Notes under the pieces: model-generated
What the model saw: the letters and a program-made list of their open reading frames with translations, nothing else
What the model was told of the DNA's origin: nothing
The model's database searches: none
Source of the DNA: G963665185 sp049723905
GTDB lineage: Bacteria > Desulfobacterota > Desulfovibrionia > Desulfovibrionales > Desulfovibrionaceae
Direction: 5' to 3'
NCBI RefSeq assembly: GCF_049723905.1
Contig: NZ_JBJKFD010000001.1
Coordinates: 2,232,001 to 2,296,000 of the forward strand
Length of the DNA: 64,000 nt
In this document: piece after piece, positions 1 through 8,547 of the stretch
How positions within the stretch are numbered: position 1 is the first letter of the stretch
Layout of the letters: the number at the start of each line of letters is the position of its first letter
Made by a program: the position numbers and the translations under genes

Positions 1-3000
1 CGGCCGTGAATTCAATCTGGTCGATGAAACTCTTCTTCATGCTGGTGAAGGAGAGCCGGTCTATCTTGTGCTCGCGATGGGCAAAGGTGGAAAAGATCTT
101 GCGCCCCAGCTTGGTCAGGTCCAGGGGATTGATGGCAATGGAGGCATGCGCCTTCTGCTGCTCGCGCACCTTGAGATAGGTATTGATGACGAACTGGTTG
201 ATACGCGTGCCTATTTCAATAAGCCGCCCCAGGTTCCACTCGTCCGCGGTGAGCACCTCCTGAAAATCCAAAGGAGTCGCGCCGGACTGGCCCGAGAACA
301 GCTGGCGCACGTTCTTTTCCTCCAATCGCGCAGGCAAAAGAATGCGTCCGGCCTCGCGTTTGATCTGCGACTTGAGAAAAAAGGACATCTTGACCAGCTC
401 GAGCGTGTCGCGCTCTCCCTTGTTGGCGTAAAACTCCGCCACCTCGCTGAAAAGCAGGACATACGGGTCGATGTGCCAAATGTCCTCGTGCCCGGCCAGC
501 AGATTGGCCTTGATGCGGTCGCACAGCAGGCTGTTCCGGAAATCCCCCTGTGAAATATAGCGTTCCAGCAGGCCGAACTTCATAATGGATTTGAACGGGC
601 TTTTCATGGCCTTGACGATCTGCCAGAGCGAGGCCCCGAAAAACTCGCTTATGGGAATGGCCGCCACATGGCCCAGATCCACATACTGTTTCTGCAGCTC
701 GTCATCGAGCTTGCGCACCACCATGTCATATTCGGCCTGTCCCGTGCCCGGCGGCACGATCCACCACACCGGGAGCTTACCCGCCACGTGCACGGCGGTC
801 CGGTAAAATTCTTCCTTGAGCATCAACGCCTGGGCCGTTCCCGAGGACTCGCCACCGCTGCTGCCGAAATTATTTTCGCGCACGCTGCGTACATCCATAA
901 GGAAGAAATAGACCTCAAGGTCGAACTCGCTGTCCGCCCACTGGGAAATGGCTTCCAGCTTGGTGTTCAGCCCCTGGACGTCGTCCTCGGCTATATTGTC
1001 CAGATCGCAACAGACCCAGTAGTCCACATCCGAACTTGCCGACTGGGCCACCGTGCCCAAAGAACCGATGGTGTAAAGTCCCTCGATGCTGATGGCGTCA
1101 TCGTGCGTTTCGGGCAAACGCGCATCGGGCAGGTATTTGCGGGTAAGTTCCAGCGTGGTGTAATCCGGGACATATCCACTGATATGGCAGGGCGGCGCCT
1201 GCGGGTACAGGCCGAAGGCCCGGTCAAAAAAATCCGAATGAAGCAGAAAAGGAATAATCTGAAGCAGCTCGACCTGGCGGCGCTCCATTTTTTCTTGTGC
1301 CCAATTCAGCCGCCTGAAATTGTTGACCAGAAAAGGACGGGCCTGGCAGGCAGCTGCCCGGCGCCTGAACCAGGTGGCCACAACCTTGGCGGAAAGTGCG
1401 AGCGTTGTCCGGGTCAGCCCGCGGGGCAGGCGTTCCTTTTCCAGCTCCTCGGCGGCAACCGCCAGACGCTGGGCCAACGTGTGGTCGGCAATCTCGCCCA
1501 TAACCGGGTCGTTCCCGGAAAGTCCCGCCACGCTGCATCCCACAAAAACGCAGGCCTCGAACCGGGCATTGTCGAGGCGCAGATGGGAGAGCCGGGCATC
1601 CCGAAACATGCAGTCGCCGAAATGCATGCCGGAAAAGGAAACTCTGTCGAACTCGGAGGAAGAGAGATCCACCTGCTGGATGGCACAGGCGGTCAACTCG
1701 GAATCCAGCACCTGCGCGCCGAACAGACAGGAACGCACAAAGGCCGATGCATCCGCCCACAGACAGGAGAACCCGGCACCGGACAGCAGACTGTCCTCCA
1801 TGCGGCATCCATCCAGAACACAGCGGAACCACCTGCTGGAGCGCAAGTTGCAAATTTTGAAAGTACAGTCCACAAAACGGCAATCGGTGAAAACCGCCAC
1901 GGAAAAACCAGAATTCCGAAAGGTACACCGCTCGAACACGCACTCCTTCAGAAACGCCCCTGCAAAGTCCGCCCCGGTAAAATCGCACTCCGTTGCCGTG
2001 GCCCCCACCACTTCGCGCCCGTTGGCCGAAAGCCGGTAGCTGGTTTCCTTGTTCAGGGCAAAATGCATGCTGCCCGAAGAACTGTCCTTGTCTTCGCTGC
2101 CATGGCCGCCAAAACCGAAGAGTCCCTTTCGTTCCTTTTTCTGGGCAGCGGGAGCAAGGTTGCATTGCTTGAACTCGGGCTCCACCAGTTTGGAACGGAC
2201 GGATGGGGAAACAAAGGACTTCAAGGCGTCCGCGCCGTTGAGTTCGTCCAGCAGTTTGGAAATGTTTTCCGGGTCCACCCGGCACAGGGCGAGAAACAGC
2301 ACAAAGGCCGCGACAGGTGCCTGATTGCGGGGAATGGCGCGTAAAAAAGCCTGATAATGGGCGAAGCCGAGCATCGGCAGCCGGACAAGCACGCCCTTTT
2401 TCATGGCAGGCCGCTTGGTGTACAGGGCCGCGGCCAGCCGTCCCAGCACGGGCACGCCCATCATGGCCAAAACCTCGAAGGCGTTCATGGCCACGTTCCT
2501 GTCCGGGTGGTTGAGGAAACGGCTCAGGGATGAAACCACCCGCCGCTGCGCACGGGGCCGCGCCTGTTTCAAGGCTCGGAAAACAGGCAGAAGGTGATCG
2601 ACATTGTCCTCTTCCAGCACCAGCAGGTCCACCAGCATGCCGGGGAAGGGATCGCGCCGAAGGGTCATGGGAAATTCCAGGGCCTTGAGCAGCTCGCCGG
2701 AAAACTCGCCACGGTCCAGAATCTGACCCAGCTGTATGCCGTACGCCCCTTCGTGGATGGCCTCGGTTACGGGAAAGGCGTATCCCGGCATGAGATTCCT
2801 GGTCTCGGCCAGGAAATGGCGTACTTCCATGGGGGTGCTGTCCTTGATCATGGTCAGCACATCCAGGGCGAACTGATGGAACTCGCTGTTTCTCCGGCGG
2901 TGGGACATGAGATAGCTGTTGAGAAGATGCAGCTTGTGCTGGTCTTCCAAGGCCGCGATAATGATGGCAGGCTCGTCGAACGGGATACGCTCCTGCTCCA

Positions 3001-3316
3001 CATAATCGATGAACAAAGTCCGCCCCAGCGGTCCCAGCTCGGCCAAGCCCCGCAGGCAGATCAAAACAAGCTCCCGGTCATTTTCCGGGTCCGCCCTTTC
3101 CGCCAGGCCGTAGAGAATGATAGCCAGCTCGTTGAAAGCCCGGCAGCATTCGCCAAAATCTTCCCCCGGCTCCCTGCCTGTGGCAATGAGGAGCCGCACA
3201 AGCCGTTCCATCTCCGGCCAGAGCCTTTCCGTAGGAGGCGACACCGCATAGGAGCGCAGACTACGCAACAGGGTCTCACGTTGGGGCGCTTGTTCTACCA
3301 TCAACCGTACATCCAT
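1..3316 (-). CDS. cyaA: Class I adenylate cyclase with pentapeptide-repeat region (partial)
   Basis: Makes cAMP from ATP in the cytoplasm. The frame runs off the left edge; about 1105 residues are visible. The class I signature GSLGTVAQSASSDVDYWVC lies near residue 745 (about 1030-1090), followed by FFGASLWQIVKAMKSPFKS (590-650), both close to what I know of E. coli CyaA. Unlike E. coli, where the catalytic domain is N-terminal, some 600 residues precede it: a helical HEAT-like stretch (residues 1-400) and a pentapeptide-repeat block (residues 425-580, bases 1570-2040; CDFTGADFAGAFLKECVFE style). The start is uncertain: ATG at 3316 or 3301, neither with a good ribosome site; the frame opens at 3389. 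It diverges from the CofD-like gene at 3526. Confidence 0.9.
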   Translation of the reverse strand, partial: MDVRLMVEQAPQRETLLRSLRSYAVSPPTERLWPEMERLVRLLIATGREPGEDFGECCRAFNELAIILYGLAERADPENDRELVLICLRGLAELGPLGRTLFIDYVEQERIPFDEPAIIIAALEDQHKLHLLNSYLMSHRRRNSEFHQFALDVLTMIKDSTPMEVRHFLAETRNLMPGYAFPVTEAIHEGAYGIQLGQILDRGEFSGELLKALEFPMTLRRDPFPGMLVDLLVLEEDNVDHLLPVFRALKQARPRAQRRVVSSLSRFLNHPDRNVAMNAFEVLAMMGVPVLGRLAAALYTKRPAMKKGVLVRLPMLGFAHYQAFLRAIPRNQAPVAAFVLFLALCRVDPENISKLLDELNGADALKSFVSPSVRSKLVEPEFKQCNLAPAAQKKERKGLFGFGGHGSEDKDSSSGSMHFALNKETSYRLSANGREVVGATATECDFTGADFAGAFLKECVFERCTFRNSGFSVAVFTDCRFVDCTFKICNLRSSRWFRCVLDGCRMEDSLLSGAGFSCLWADASAFVRSCLFGAQVLDSELTACAIQQVDLSSSEFDRVSFSGMHFGDCMFRDARLSHLRLDNARFEACVFVGCSVAGLSGNDPVMGEIADHTLAQRLAVAAEELEKERLPRGLTRTTLALSAKVVATWFRRRAAACQARPFLVNNFRRLNWAQEKMERRQVELLQIIPFLLHSDFFDRAFGLYPQAPPCHISGYVPDYTTLELTRKYLPDARLPETHDDAISIEGLYTIGSLGTVAQSASSDVDYWVCCDLDNIAEDDVQGLNTKLEAISQWADSEFDLEVYFFLMDVRSVRENNFGSSGGESSGTAQALMLKEEFYRTAVHVAGKLPVWWIVPPGTGQAEYDMVVRKLDDELQKQYVDLGHVAAIPISEFFGASLWQIVKAMKSPFKSIMKFGLLERYISQGDFRNSLLCDRIKANLLAGHEDIWHIDPYVLLFSEVAEFYANKGERDTLELVKMSFFLKSQIKREAGRILLPARLEEKNVRQLFSGQSGATPLDFQEVLTADEWNLGRLIEIGTRINQFVINTYLKVREQQKAHASIAINPLDLTKLGRKIFSTFAHREHKIDRLSFTSMKKSFIDQIEFTA

Positions 3317-3525
3317 ATAGTCGGTAGGGAACAAATCTGTCGCCGGGACTCCCGGCAAAGCCTTTCCGTAGGGCTCGGCGGCAAAAAGTCAAAAGAACTC
3401 AATCCAAATGCAGTATTGACTGTGCTACATTTTCCAGCAAAACTTCAAGCATCAAACAGTGATTTTTCTCCATGTTTTCCTGACACGCGCACACAAGCTC
3501 CCGCTGCCACCCGGAGGGCAGGGTT

Positions 3526-4722
3526 TTGAATAAAAAAATAACCATTACCAGAACGCTTTCCCTGCCCGATAAAATAAAAATCGCCCGCAGCCTTCGCGCA
3601 CCCGACCTGGGCCCCAGAATTCTTTTTTTCAGCGGCGGCTCGGCCCTGCGCCAGATGTCGCAGCACATCATCGACTACACGCACAACAGCATCCACCTGA
3701 TCACTTCGTTCGACTCCGGCGGTTCATCCGCCGAACTGCGCAAGTCCTTTTCCATGCTGGCGGTGGGCGACATTCGCAATCGGCTCATGGCCCTGGCCGA
3801 TAGAAGCCTGAAAGGCAACCCGGAAGTCTTCAACCTGTTCAGCTATCGCTTTCCCAAAGACGCCGGGCAGGACGAACTGCTGGAACGGCTGAAAAACATG
3901 GTCCAGAACCAGGACGACCTGATGAAGACCGTACGCGACCCCATGCGCAAAATCGTACGCACCCATCTGCGGTTTTTCCTGGAGCGGATGCCGGACACCT
4001 TCGACCTGCGCGGGGCAAGCATCGGCAACCTGATCCTGGCCGGTGGATTTTTCAATTACAACCGCCATATCGACCCGGTCATCTACCTGTTCAGCAAGCT
4101 TGTGGAAGCCCGTGGCGTGGTCCGACCCATCGTCAACCGGAACATTCATCTGGCCGCAACCACTGCGGACGGAAAACGCCTTGTGGGCCAGCACCTCATT
4201 ACCGGCAAGGAGGTGGCTCCCATAGCCTCGCCCATCACCGACCTGTACCTGACAAGGGAGGAAGACAGCGAGGAACGGTTGCAGATTCCCATTCGCAAAA
4301 AGACCAGGGAACTGATCCAGACCTGCGACCTTATCTGCTTTCCCATGGGCAGTTTCTACACAAGCCTGATAGCCAACCTGCTGCCCGCCGGAGTAGGCGA
4401 TGCGGTGCGCAACAACAAGTGCCCCAAAATCTACATTCCCAACCTGGGGAACGACCCGGAAATGAAGGGGATGACGCTGTTTGACGCGGTCAAGACCATC
4501 ATCGACTACCTGGACAGGAGCAGTTCCGAACGTTCACCTGTGGGCGACCTGCTCAATTTCATCCTTATCGATTCGGCCAATGGCAACTATCCCGCGCCTC
4601 TGGAACTGGCGAAAATCCGGCGCTACGGCATCGAGATCATCGACACGCCGCTGGTGACCGAAGAGAGTGCGCCCTATCTGGACGAGCGTAAGGTGTTGGA
4701 TGTGTTGCTGTCGCTTTGCTAA
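3526..4722 (+). CDS. CofD/YvcK-like (GAK-system type) protein
   Basis: A 398-residue protein of the CofD/YvcK superfamily, whose members are 2-phospho-lactate transferases or nucleotide-sugar-binding regulators of carbon and wall metabolism. Visible motifs are a glycine-rich N-terminal loop (ILFFSGGSALRQ, residues 32-43), ITSFDSGGSSAELR (near 60) and VGDIRNRLMALAD (near 78), matching the YvcK pattern GGGTG, DDGGSSGRLR and PGDIRNCL. From memory it most resembles proteins named GAK-system CofD-like. The start is a TTG with a strong GGAGGGCAGGG site 3-14 bases upstream. No ATP-grasp or other GAK partner is next to it, so its substrate is unknown. The 3' end is followed at once by the palindromic array. 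Confidence 0.75.
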   Translation: MNKKITITRTLSLPDKIKIARSLRAPDLGPRILFFSGGSALRQMSQHIIDYTHNSIHLITSFDSGGSSAELRKSFSMLAVGDIRNRLMALADRSLKGNPEVFNLFSYRFPKDAGQDELLERLKNMVQNQDDLMKTVRDPMRKIVRTHLRFFLERMPDTFDLRGASIGNLILAGGFFNYNRHIDPVIYLFSKLVEARGVVRPIVNRNIHLAATTADGKRLVGQHLITGKEVAPIASPITDLYLTREEDSEERLQIPIRKKTRELIQTCDLICFPMGSFYTSLIANLLPAGVGDAVRNNKCPKIYIPNLGNDPEMKGMTLFDAVKTIIDYLDRSSSERSPVGDLLNFILIDSANGNYPAPLELAKIRRYGIEIIDTPLVTEESAPYLDERKVLDVLLSLC

Positions 4723-4738
4723 AGGCGGGTGGGCGGAT

Positions 4739-5715
4739 GGGCTGCTGAAAAAGGGACGTTAGCTTCGTTGCTGCGCGAAACGCAAATCCTCGCGTATCAG
4801 GAAATACGCGTCGGCCTTGTGTTTCGCTGGCGCCTGGCTACCGCCGCCTTTTTGAGCAGCCCATAAAATTGAGGTGGTGGAATTTGAAAGAAAGACTGCG
4901 GGAAGATTAAAAAAAATTCATCCGAATATTACAGCAATTTTTCTTCTGCTCTCACCCATGATCAAAACTGAAAAAGCGACCTCAGCTTCGTTACTGCGCG
5001 AAACACAAATCCTCGCGTATCAGGAAATACTCGTCGGCCTTGCGTTTCGCTGATGCCTGGCTCCCGCCGCCTTTTTGAGTAGCCCATAAAATTGTGGTGG
5101 TGATTTTTAAAAGAAAGGCAGCAAGAAAATTTCTTCAAAGACTCATCCCACATGCTCGCTCACCAGATAAAACAAGCTTTTCTTTTGCTCCATCGACCAA
5201 CCCCGACCGAGAATGCAGGGGAATCAAAGCTGAAAAAGCGACCTCAGATTCGTTGCTGCGCGAAACACAAATCCTCGCGTATCAGGAAATACGCGTCGGC
5301 CTTGTGTTTCGCTGGCGCCTGGCTCCCGCCGCCTTTTTGAGCAGCCCACAAAGTTGCGGTGGTGATTTTTAAAAGAAAGGCAGCAAGAAAATTTCTTCAA
5401 AGACTCATCACACTTGCTCGCTCACCAGATAAAACAAGCTTTTCTTTTGCTCCATCGACCAACCCCGACCGAGAATGCAGGGGAATCAAAACTGAAAAAG
5501 CGACCTCAGATTCGTTGCTGCGCGAAACACAAATCCTCGCGTATCAGGAAATACGCGTCGGCCTTGTGTTTCGCTGGCGCCTGGCTATCGCCGCCTTTTT
5601 GAGCAGCCCACAAAGTTGCGGTGGTGGATTTTGAAAGAAAAGACTGCGGGAAGATTAAAAAAACTCATCCGAATATTACAGCAATTTTTCTTCTGCTCTT
5701 ACCTGCTCCCGTTCG
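4739..5715. repeat. Array of four 120-bp palindromic elements with two spacer types
   Basis: Four copies of an imperfect palindrome lie at 4739-4862, 4968-5085, 5229-5347 and 5492-5609. Each has terminal arms related to GGGCTGCTGAAAAAGG and its reverse complement, inner arms GCGAAACACAA / TTGTGTTTCGC, and a central CGCGTAT-ATACGCG hairpin. They are separated by two kinds of spacer in the order element-A-element-B-element-B-element-A; the period is 226 bp once and 262 bp twice. No convincing gene is present; short frames here are repeat artefacts. The array directly follows the CofD-like stop codon. Confidence 0.85.
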
Positions 5716-5717
5716 CA

Positions 5718-5840
5718 GGGTGCTCAAAAAGGTGTGAGAGCAAGACGCGAGGTCTATTCAAACGCGACGTGTACTCTTACGTACACAAGCGGCTTGAATG
5801 GACCGCTGCAACGACGCTATCGCGCCTTTTTCAGCGCCCT
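5718..5840. repeat. Palindromic element overlapping the stop of the EAL/GGDEF gene
   Basis: Arms GGGTGCTCAAAAAGG and CCTTTTTCAGCGCCC enclose nested inverted repeats, including a central TACGTACAC-type hairpin and the sequence GCAACGACGCTATCGCGCC that recurs in the family. The stop codon of the leftward c-di-GMP gene (5831-5833) lies inside the right arm, so the hairpin begins at the very end of that message and may terminate or protect it. Confidence 0.75.
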
Positions 5841-8167
5841 TGCCCACTGCCAAGCGGCGCCCGCCGATCACGCACAAAGGAGTTGCCGGGAATGCTCTTG
5901 GCGTATTTTTTCATCTCTGCCGACCGTTTGCCGATGGCGGGCAGGTCGCACGCGCCCATACAGTCGACGATGGCAAGCGAGACAGAAACCAGAGGGAAAT
6001 TCGCCACCTCGCCGGAACGTCCCTTGCCGGTAATGTAGCCTTTGCATCTGTCTTCCGGAGTATAGCGGTAACGGACCAGCCTGCCGAAGCACCGAGTAAT
6101 GGCCTTGCAGATGCGCTCGCATTTTTCAGGACGGGAAATAACGACAAAGTCGTCACCGCCCACATGTCCGGCAAAGTCGTCGCCCGTGCCATGCCGCCGG
6201 ATGGCCCAATTGATGATCCGCGCAATGAGCAGGATGATGCTGTCGCCGTCCTTGAACCCATAGATGTCGTTGTAGACCTTGAAGTTGTCCAGGTCCGCGT
6301 AGACGATGCTGAACGCCTTGCCGCTCTGCCCGCGCTTTTCCAGTTCCAGTTCAATAGCCACGTTGCCGGGAAGCCCGGACAGGGGATTTGCCCCCTTGGC
6401 CATTTCCACCTGCACCGAGGCCAGGGTGTCCAGAATGCGGCGCACGGAAACAATGCCTGCCAGCTTGTTGTGCTCGGTAACGATGATATGGTCGTAAATT
6501 TTGAATTGCTCGCGGTCCATGGCTGCACGGGCCACGATTTCCACGGGTGTTGTCCCGTCCACCACCAGTGGATTGCCATCCATCACGCGGGTGGCGTCCC
6601 GGTTGTAGTACAACGACATGCCGTAGCGGGTGGAAAGGGCGCGATCCATGTGGTGGCTCATCACCAGCCCCACCGGAACACCGTCCTCGGCAACCACGAT
6701 GGCGCTGATGGGGTCGCGCCCTTCCAGCAGCATCTTGATTTCCTTGACCTTTGTTCCCGGCTCAACAAAATGGGCTGCTTTGGCCAGCTTGACGACCGGG
6801 ATGGAACACTTGATTTCTTCCTTGCTGAGCCCCTTGTTGCGACCATGAAAGACCGGAAGCTGCACACTGGGCTCCGGCTTTGGCCGTTCCGGCCCGCCGA
6901 GAAAAAAACCCTGACCGAACTTGACGCCAAGGCCGATCAGGCAGGTCAGCTCGGCCTCGTTTTCCACCCCCCCGGCAATCACCTTGCTGCCGATGCTGTG
7001 ACCAAAGGACAGCAGGGTTTCCACCATGGCCCGTTTTACCGAATCTTGGTCCACACCGTGCACCAGTCCCAGGTCGAGCTTGATGTATTCGGGTTTCAGC
7101 TCGGCCATGGACCAAAGCCCGGAATATCCTGTCCCGGCATTGTCCACGGCAACCTTGAACCCCTGGCTACGGTAGTGCTCCAGGGTTTTCACAAACAGGG
7201 AAAAGTCGTGGATGGAATGGCGTTCCGTGACTTCGAAAACAATGTTCGAAGGACTGATGCCGAACTCCTTGACCAGCCGGGCCGTTTCGCCAGGGGTGAA
7301 GGAAGGATCGGACAGGGTTTTGGGATGGATGTTGAAAAAGACCTTTTGCGAAGGCTCCAGTTCGCCCAGATTTTCGAATGCCTTTTCCCGGCAGACCTTT
7401 TCCAGGTTGAACAGGTTGCCGGTTTCCTCGGCAAACTCGAAGAGCATGGAGGGCTGACTGAAGTAGCTGTCTTCCGGGCCGCGGGCCAGGGCTTCCCAGG
7501 CGTAGATGCGTTGCTCGGAGAAATCCACGATGGGCTGATACACGGTCTGGATGGACGGTTTTGCCAGCACCGCCCGGAACTCGCGCAAAAGATCAAGCTC
7601 CCCGTCGTCTCCGCGCTTGCCCACCGTAGCCATGGCCTCGCAATAGGCATTGTACATGGTGTGGTCAAAGTCGCCGTTCAGTTCCGAGATCATGGAATAG
7701 CCTGCCCGCACGTCCAATGGCTGGCCGGTCAGACGCAGGGATTCCTGCTTTACCTGGCTCTTGAGCTTGAAGCGCAGGGCAAGGGTATTATTGGCCATCT
7801 GCGATTTCTGCTGCCGCTCAACACCGCACAGCATCACCAGCACTCCCGGCTCATGCTGTACAAGCATCACCGGGCTGACTCCGCAGACCTCTTCGCACAA
7901 CACGTTCAGCTCACGGTGCAGCACGGCGGTAACGTCCTCGGACACGCCCTCGCCGTACAGTTCGCTGTATGCGGAAAAATTATGGATTTCGAAAAGGTAA
8001 AAGCCGATGGCTCTGCCACTGTGCAGGATGTTTTCAAACTCCCTGCGCATGGATAAACTCAGTGAAAGTCCGCCTGCCGCTGCCTGAGTGGACAGCAGCC
8101 GTGGAGAAATCCACCGCTGCTCTGCACCAGCTGCGGAAGAAAAACTTTTTTTAATTCCCGCCTTCAT
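5831..8167 (-). CDS. Degenerate GGDEF-EAL-CBS-CBS-GGDEF signalling protein
   Basis: A 778-residue cytoplasmic c-di-GMP-type protein. Order: a degenerate GGDEF-like fold (about 50-200), EAL domain (about 200-430), two CBS motifs (455-585) and a C-terminal GGDEF domain (600-760). The EAL domain keeps EALAR, FFNIHP, FEVTE and IKLD. The metal-binding DDFGTGY is DNAGTGY and the EGVE motif is GGVE, so two catalytic residues are replaced and phosphodiesterase activity is doubtful. The GGDEF motif is GGDDF with no RxxD inhibitory site upstream. CBS pairs usually bind adenine nucleotides, so it may couple energy state to c-di-GMP. Start: ATG at 8167; a TTG at 8173 is possible. A 42-codon gene lies just upstream on the same strand. 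Confidence 0.88.
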   Translation of the reverse strand: MKAGIKKSFSSAAGAEQRWISPRLLSTQAAAGGLSLSLSMRREFENILHSGRAIGFYLFEIHNFSAYSELYGEGVSEDVTAVLHRELNVLCEEVCGVSPVMLVQHEPGVLVMLCGVERQQKSQMANNTLALRFKLKSQVKQESLRLTGQPLDVRAGYSMISELNGDFDHTMYNAYCEAMATVGKRGDDGELDLLREFRAVLAKPSIQTVYQPIVDFSEQRIYAWEALARGPEDSYFSQPSMLFEFAEETGNLFNLEKVCREKAFENLGELEPSQKVFFNIHPKTLSDPSFTPGETARLVKEFGISPSNIVFEVTERHSIHDFSLFVKTLEHYRSQGFKVAVDNAGTGYSGLWSMAELKPEYIKLDLGLVHGVDQDSVKRAMVETLLSFGHSIGSKVIAGGVENEAELTCLIGLGVKFGQGFFLGGPERPKPEPSVQLPVFHGRNKGLSKEEIKCSIPVVKLAKAAHFVEPGTKVKEIKMLLEGRDPISAIVVAEDGVPVGLVMSHHMDRALSTRYGMSLYYNRDATRVMDGNPLVVDGTTPVEIVARAAMDREQFKIYDHIIVTEHNKLAGIVSVRRILDTLASVQVEMAKGANPLSGLPGNVAIELELEKRGQSGKAFSIVYADLDNFKVYNDIYGFKDGDSIILLIARIINWAIRRHGTGDDFAGHVGGDDFVVISRPEKCERICKAITRCFGRLVRYRYTPEDRCKGYITGKGRSGEVANFPLVSVSLAIVDCMGACDLPAIGKRSAEMKKYAKSIPGNSFVRDRRAPLGSGQGR

Positions 8168-8247
8168 TTTCAATACCTGTTTTCCAGAGCGGCCCGCCCT
8201 GGAATCCCCCCCAGTCAGCGCCTGAACATTACTGAATGAGTGTTGGA

Positions 8248-8376
8248 TTATGCCCAGATAATCCCCAGATGCACGATGAGCATCAACAGAGGAAACGCTC
8301 CCGCAATATATACCATGTGGCGCAGTCGTTCTTCCGAATCATACCGAAAAAGAGGAAAGTTGGATTGTCCGCTCAT
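8248..8376 (-). CDS. Small single-pass membrane protein (42 aa)
   Basis: A 42-residue frame: a polar start (MSGQSNFPLFRYDSEERLRH) and one hydrophobic helix ending in LIVHLGIIWA. A strong GGAGG lies 6 bases before the ATG, which is why I call it real despite its size. It ends 80 bases before the start of the EAL/GGDEF gene on the same strand, so the two may be cotranscribed. I do not recognise a family; by layout it could be a membrane anchor or small regulator, which is inference. Confidence 0.65.
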   Translation of the reverse strand: MSGQSNFPLFRYDSEERLRHMVYIAGAFPLLMLIVHLGIIWA

Positions 8377-8429
8377 GGTCCGCCTCCGTATGAATTTTCC
8401 CGCGTCTGTTGGAGGAAAAACACTCTTTT

Positions 8430-8477
8430 CTTATAAAGCAGGCGTCTCGTACGGGTGAAATCCAAGTGAACACTTGG
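8430..8477 (-). promoter_or_regulatory. Candidate promoter and dyad upstream of the small membrane protein
   Basis: Reading leftward, a TATAAG -10-like hexamer (8430-8435) lies about 54 bases before the small gene, with only a weak -35. Just upstream is a 7+7 bp dyad, CCAAGTG-AA-CACTTGG (8462-8477), placed where an activator or repressor could bind. Confidence 0.35.
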
Positions 8478-8547
8478 TGACAAAAAAAAGAACGGGTATA
8501 TGCCCCTTTTCTCCGAAATTGGCGACAGTATGCAATACGGCAGGTGG

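Noticed and set aside
668..2344. Long plus-strand frame opposite cyaA
   Set aside because: It is an antisense shadow of cyaA, whose frame shows clear catalytic motifs.
5798..8056. 752-codon plus-strand frame
   Set aside because: Antisense shadow of the EAL/GGDEF gene; His-rich composition is typical of reversed GC-rich coding DNA.
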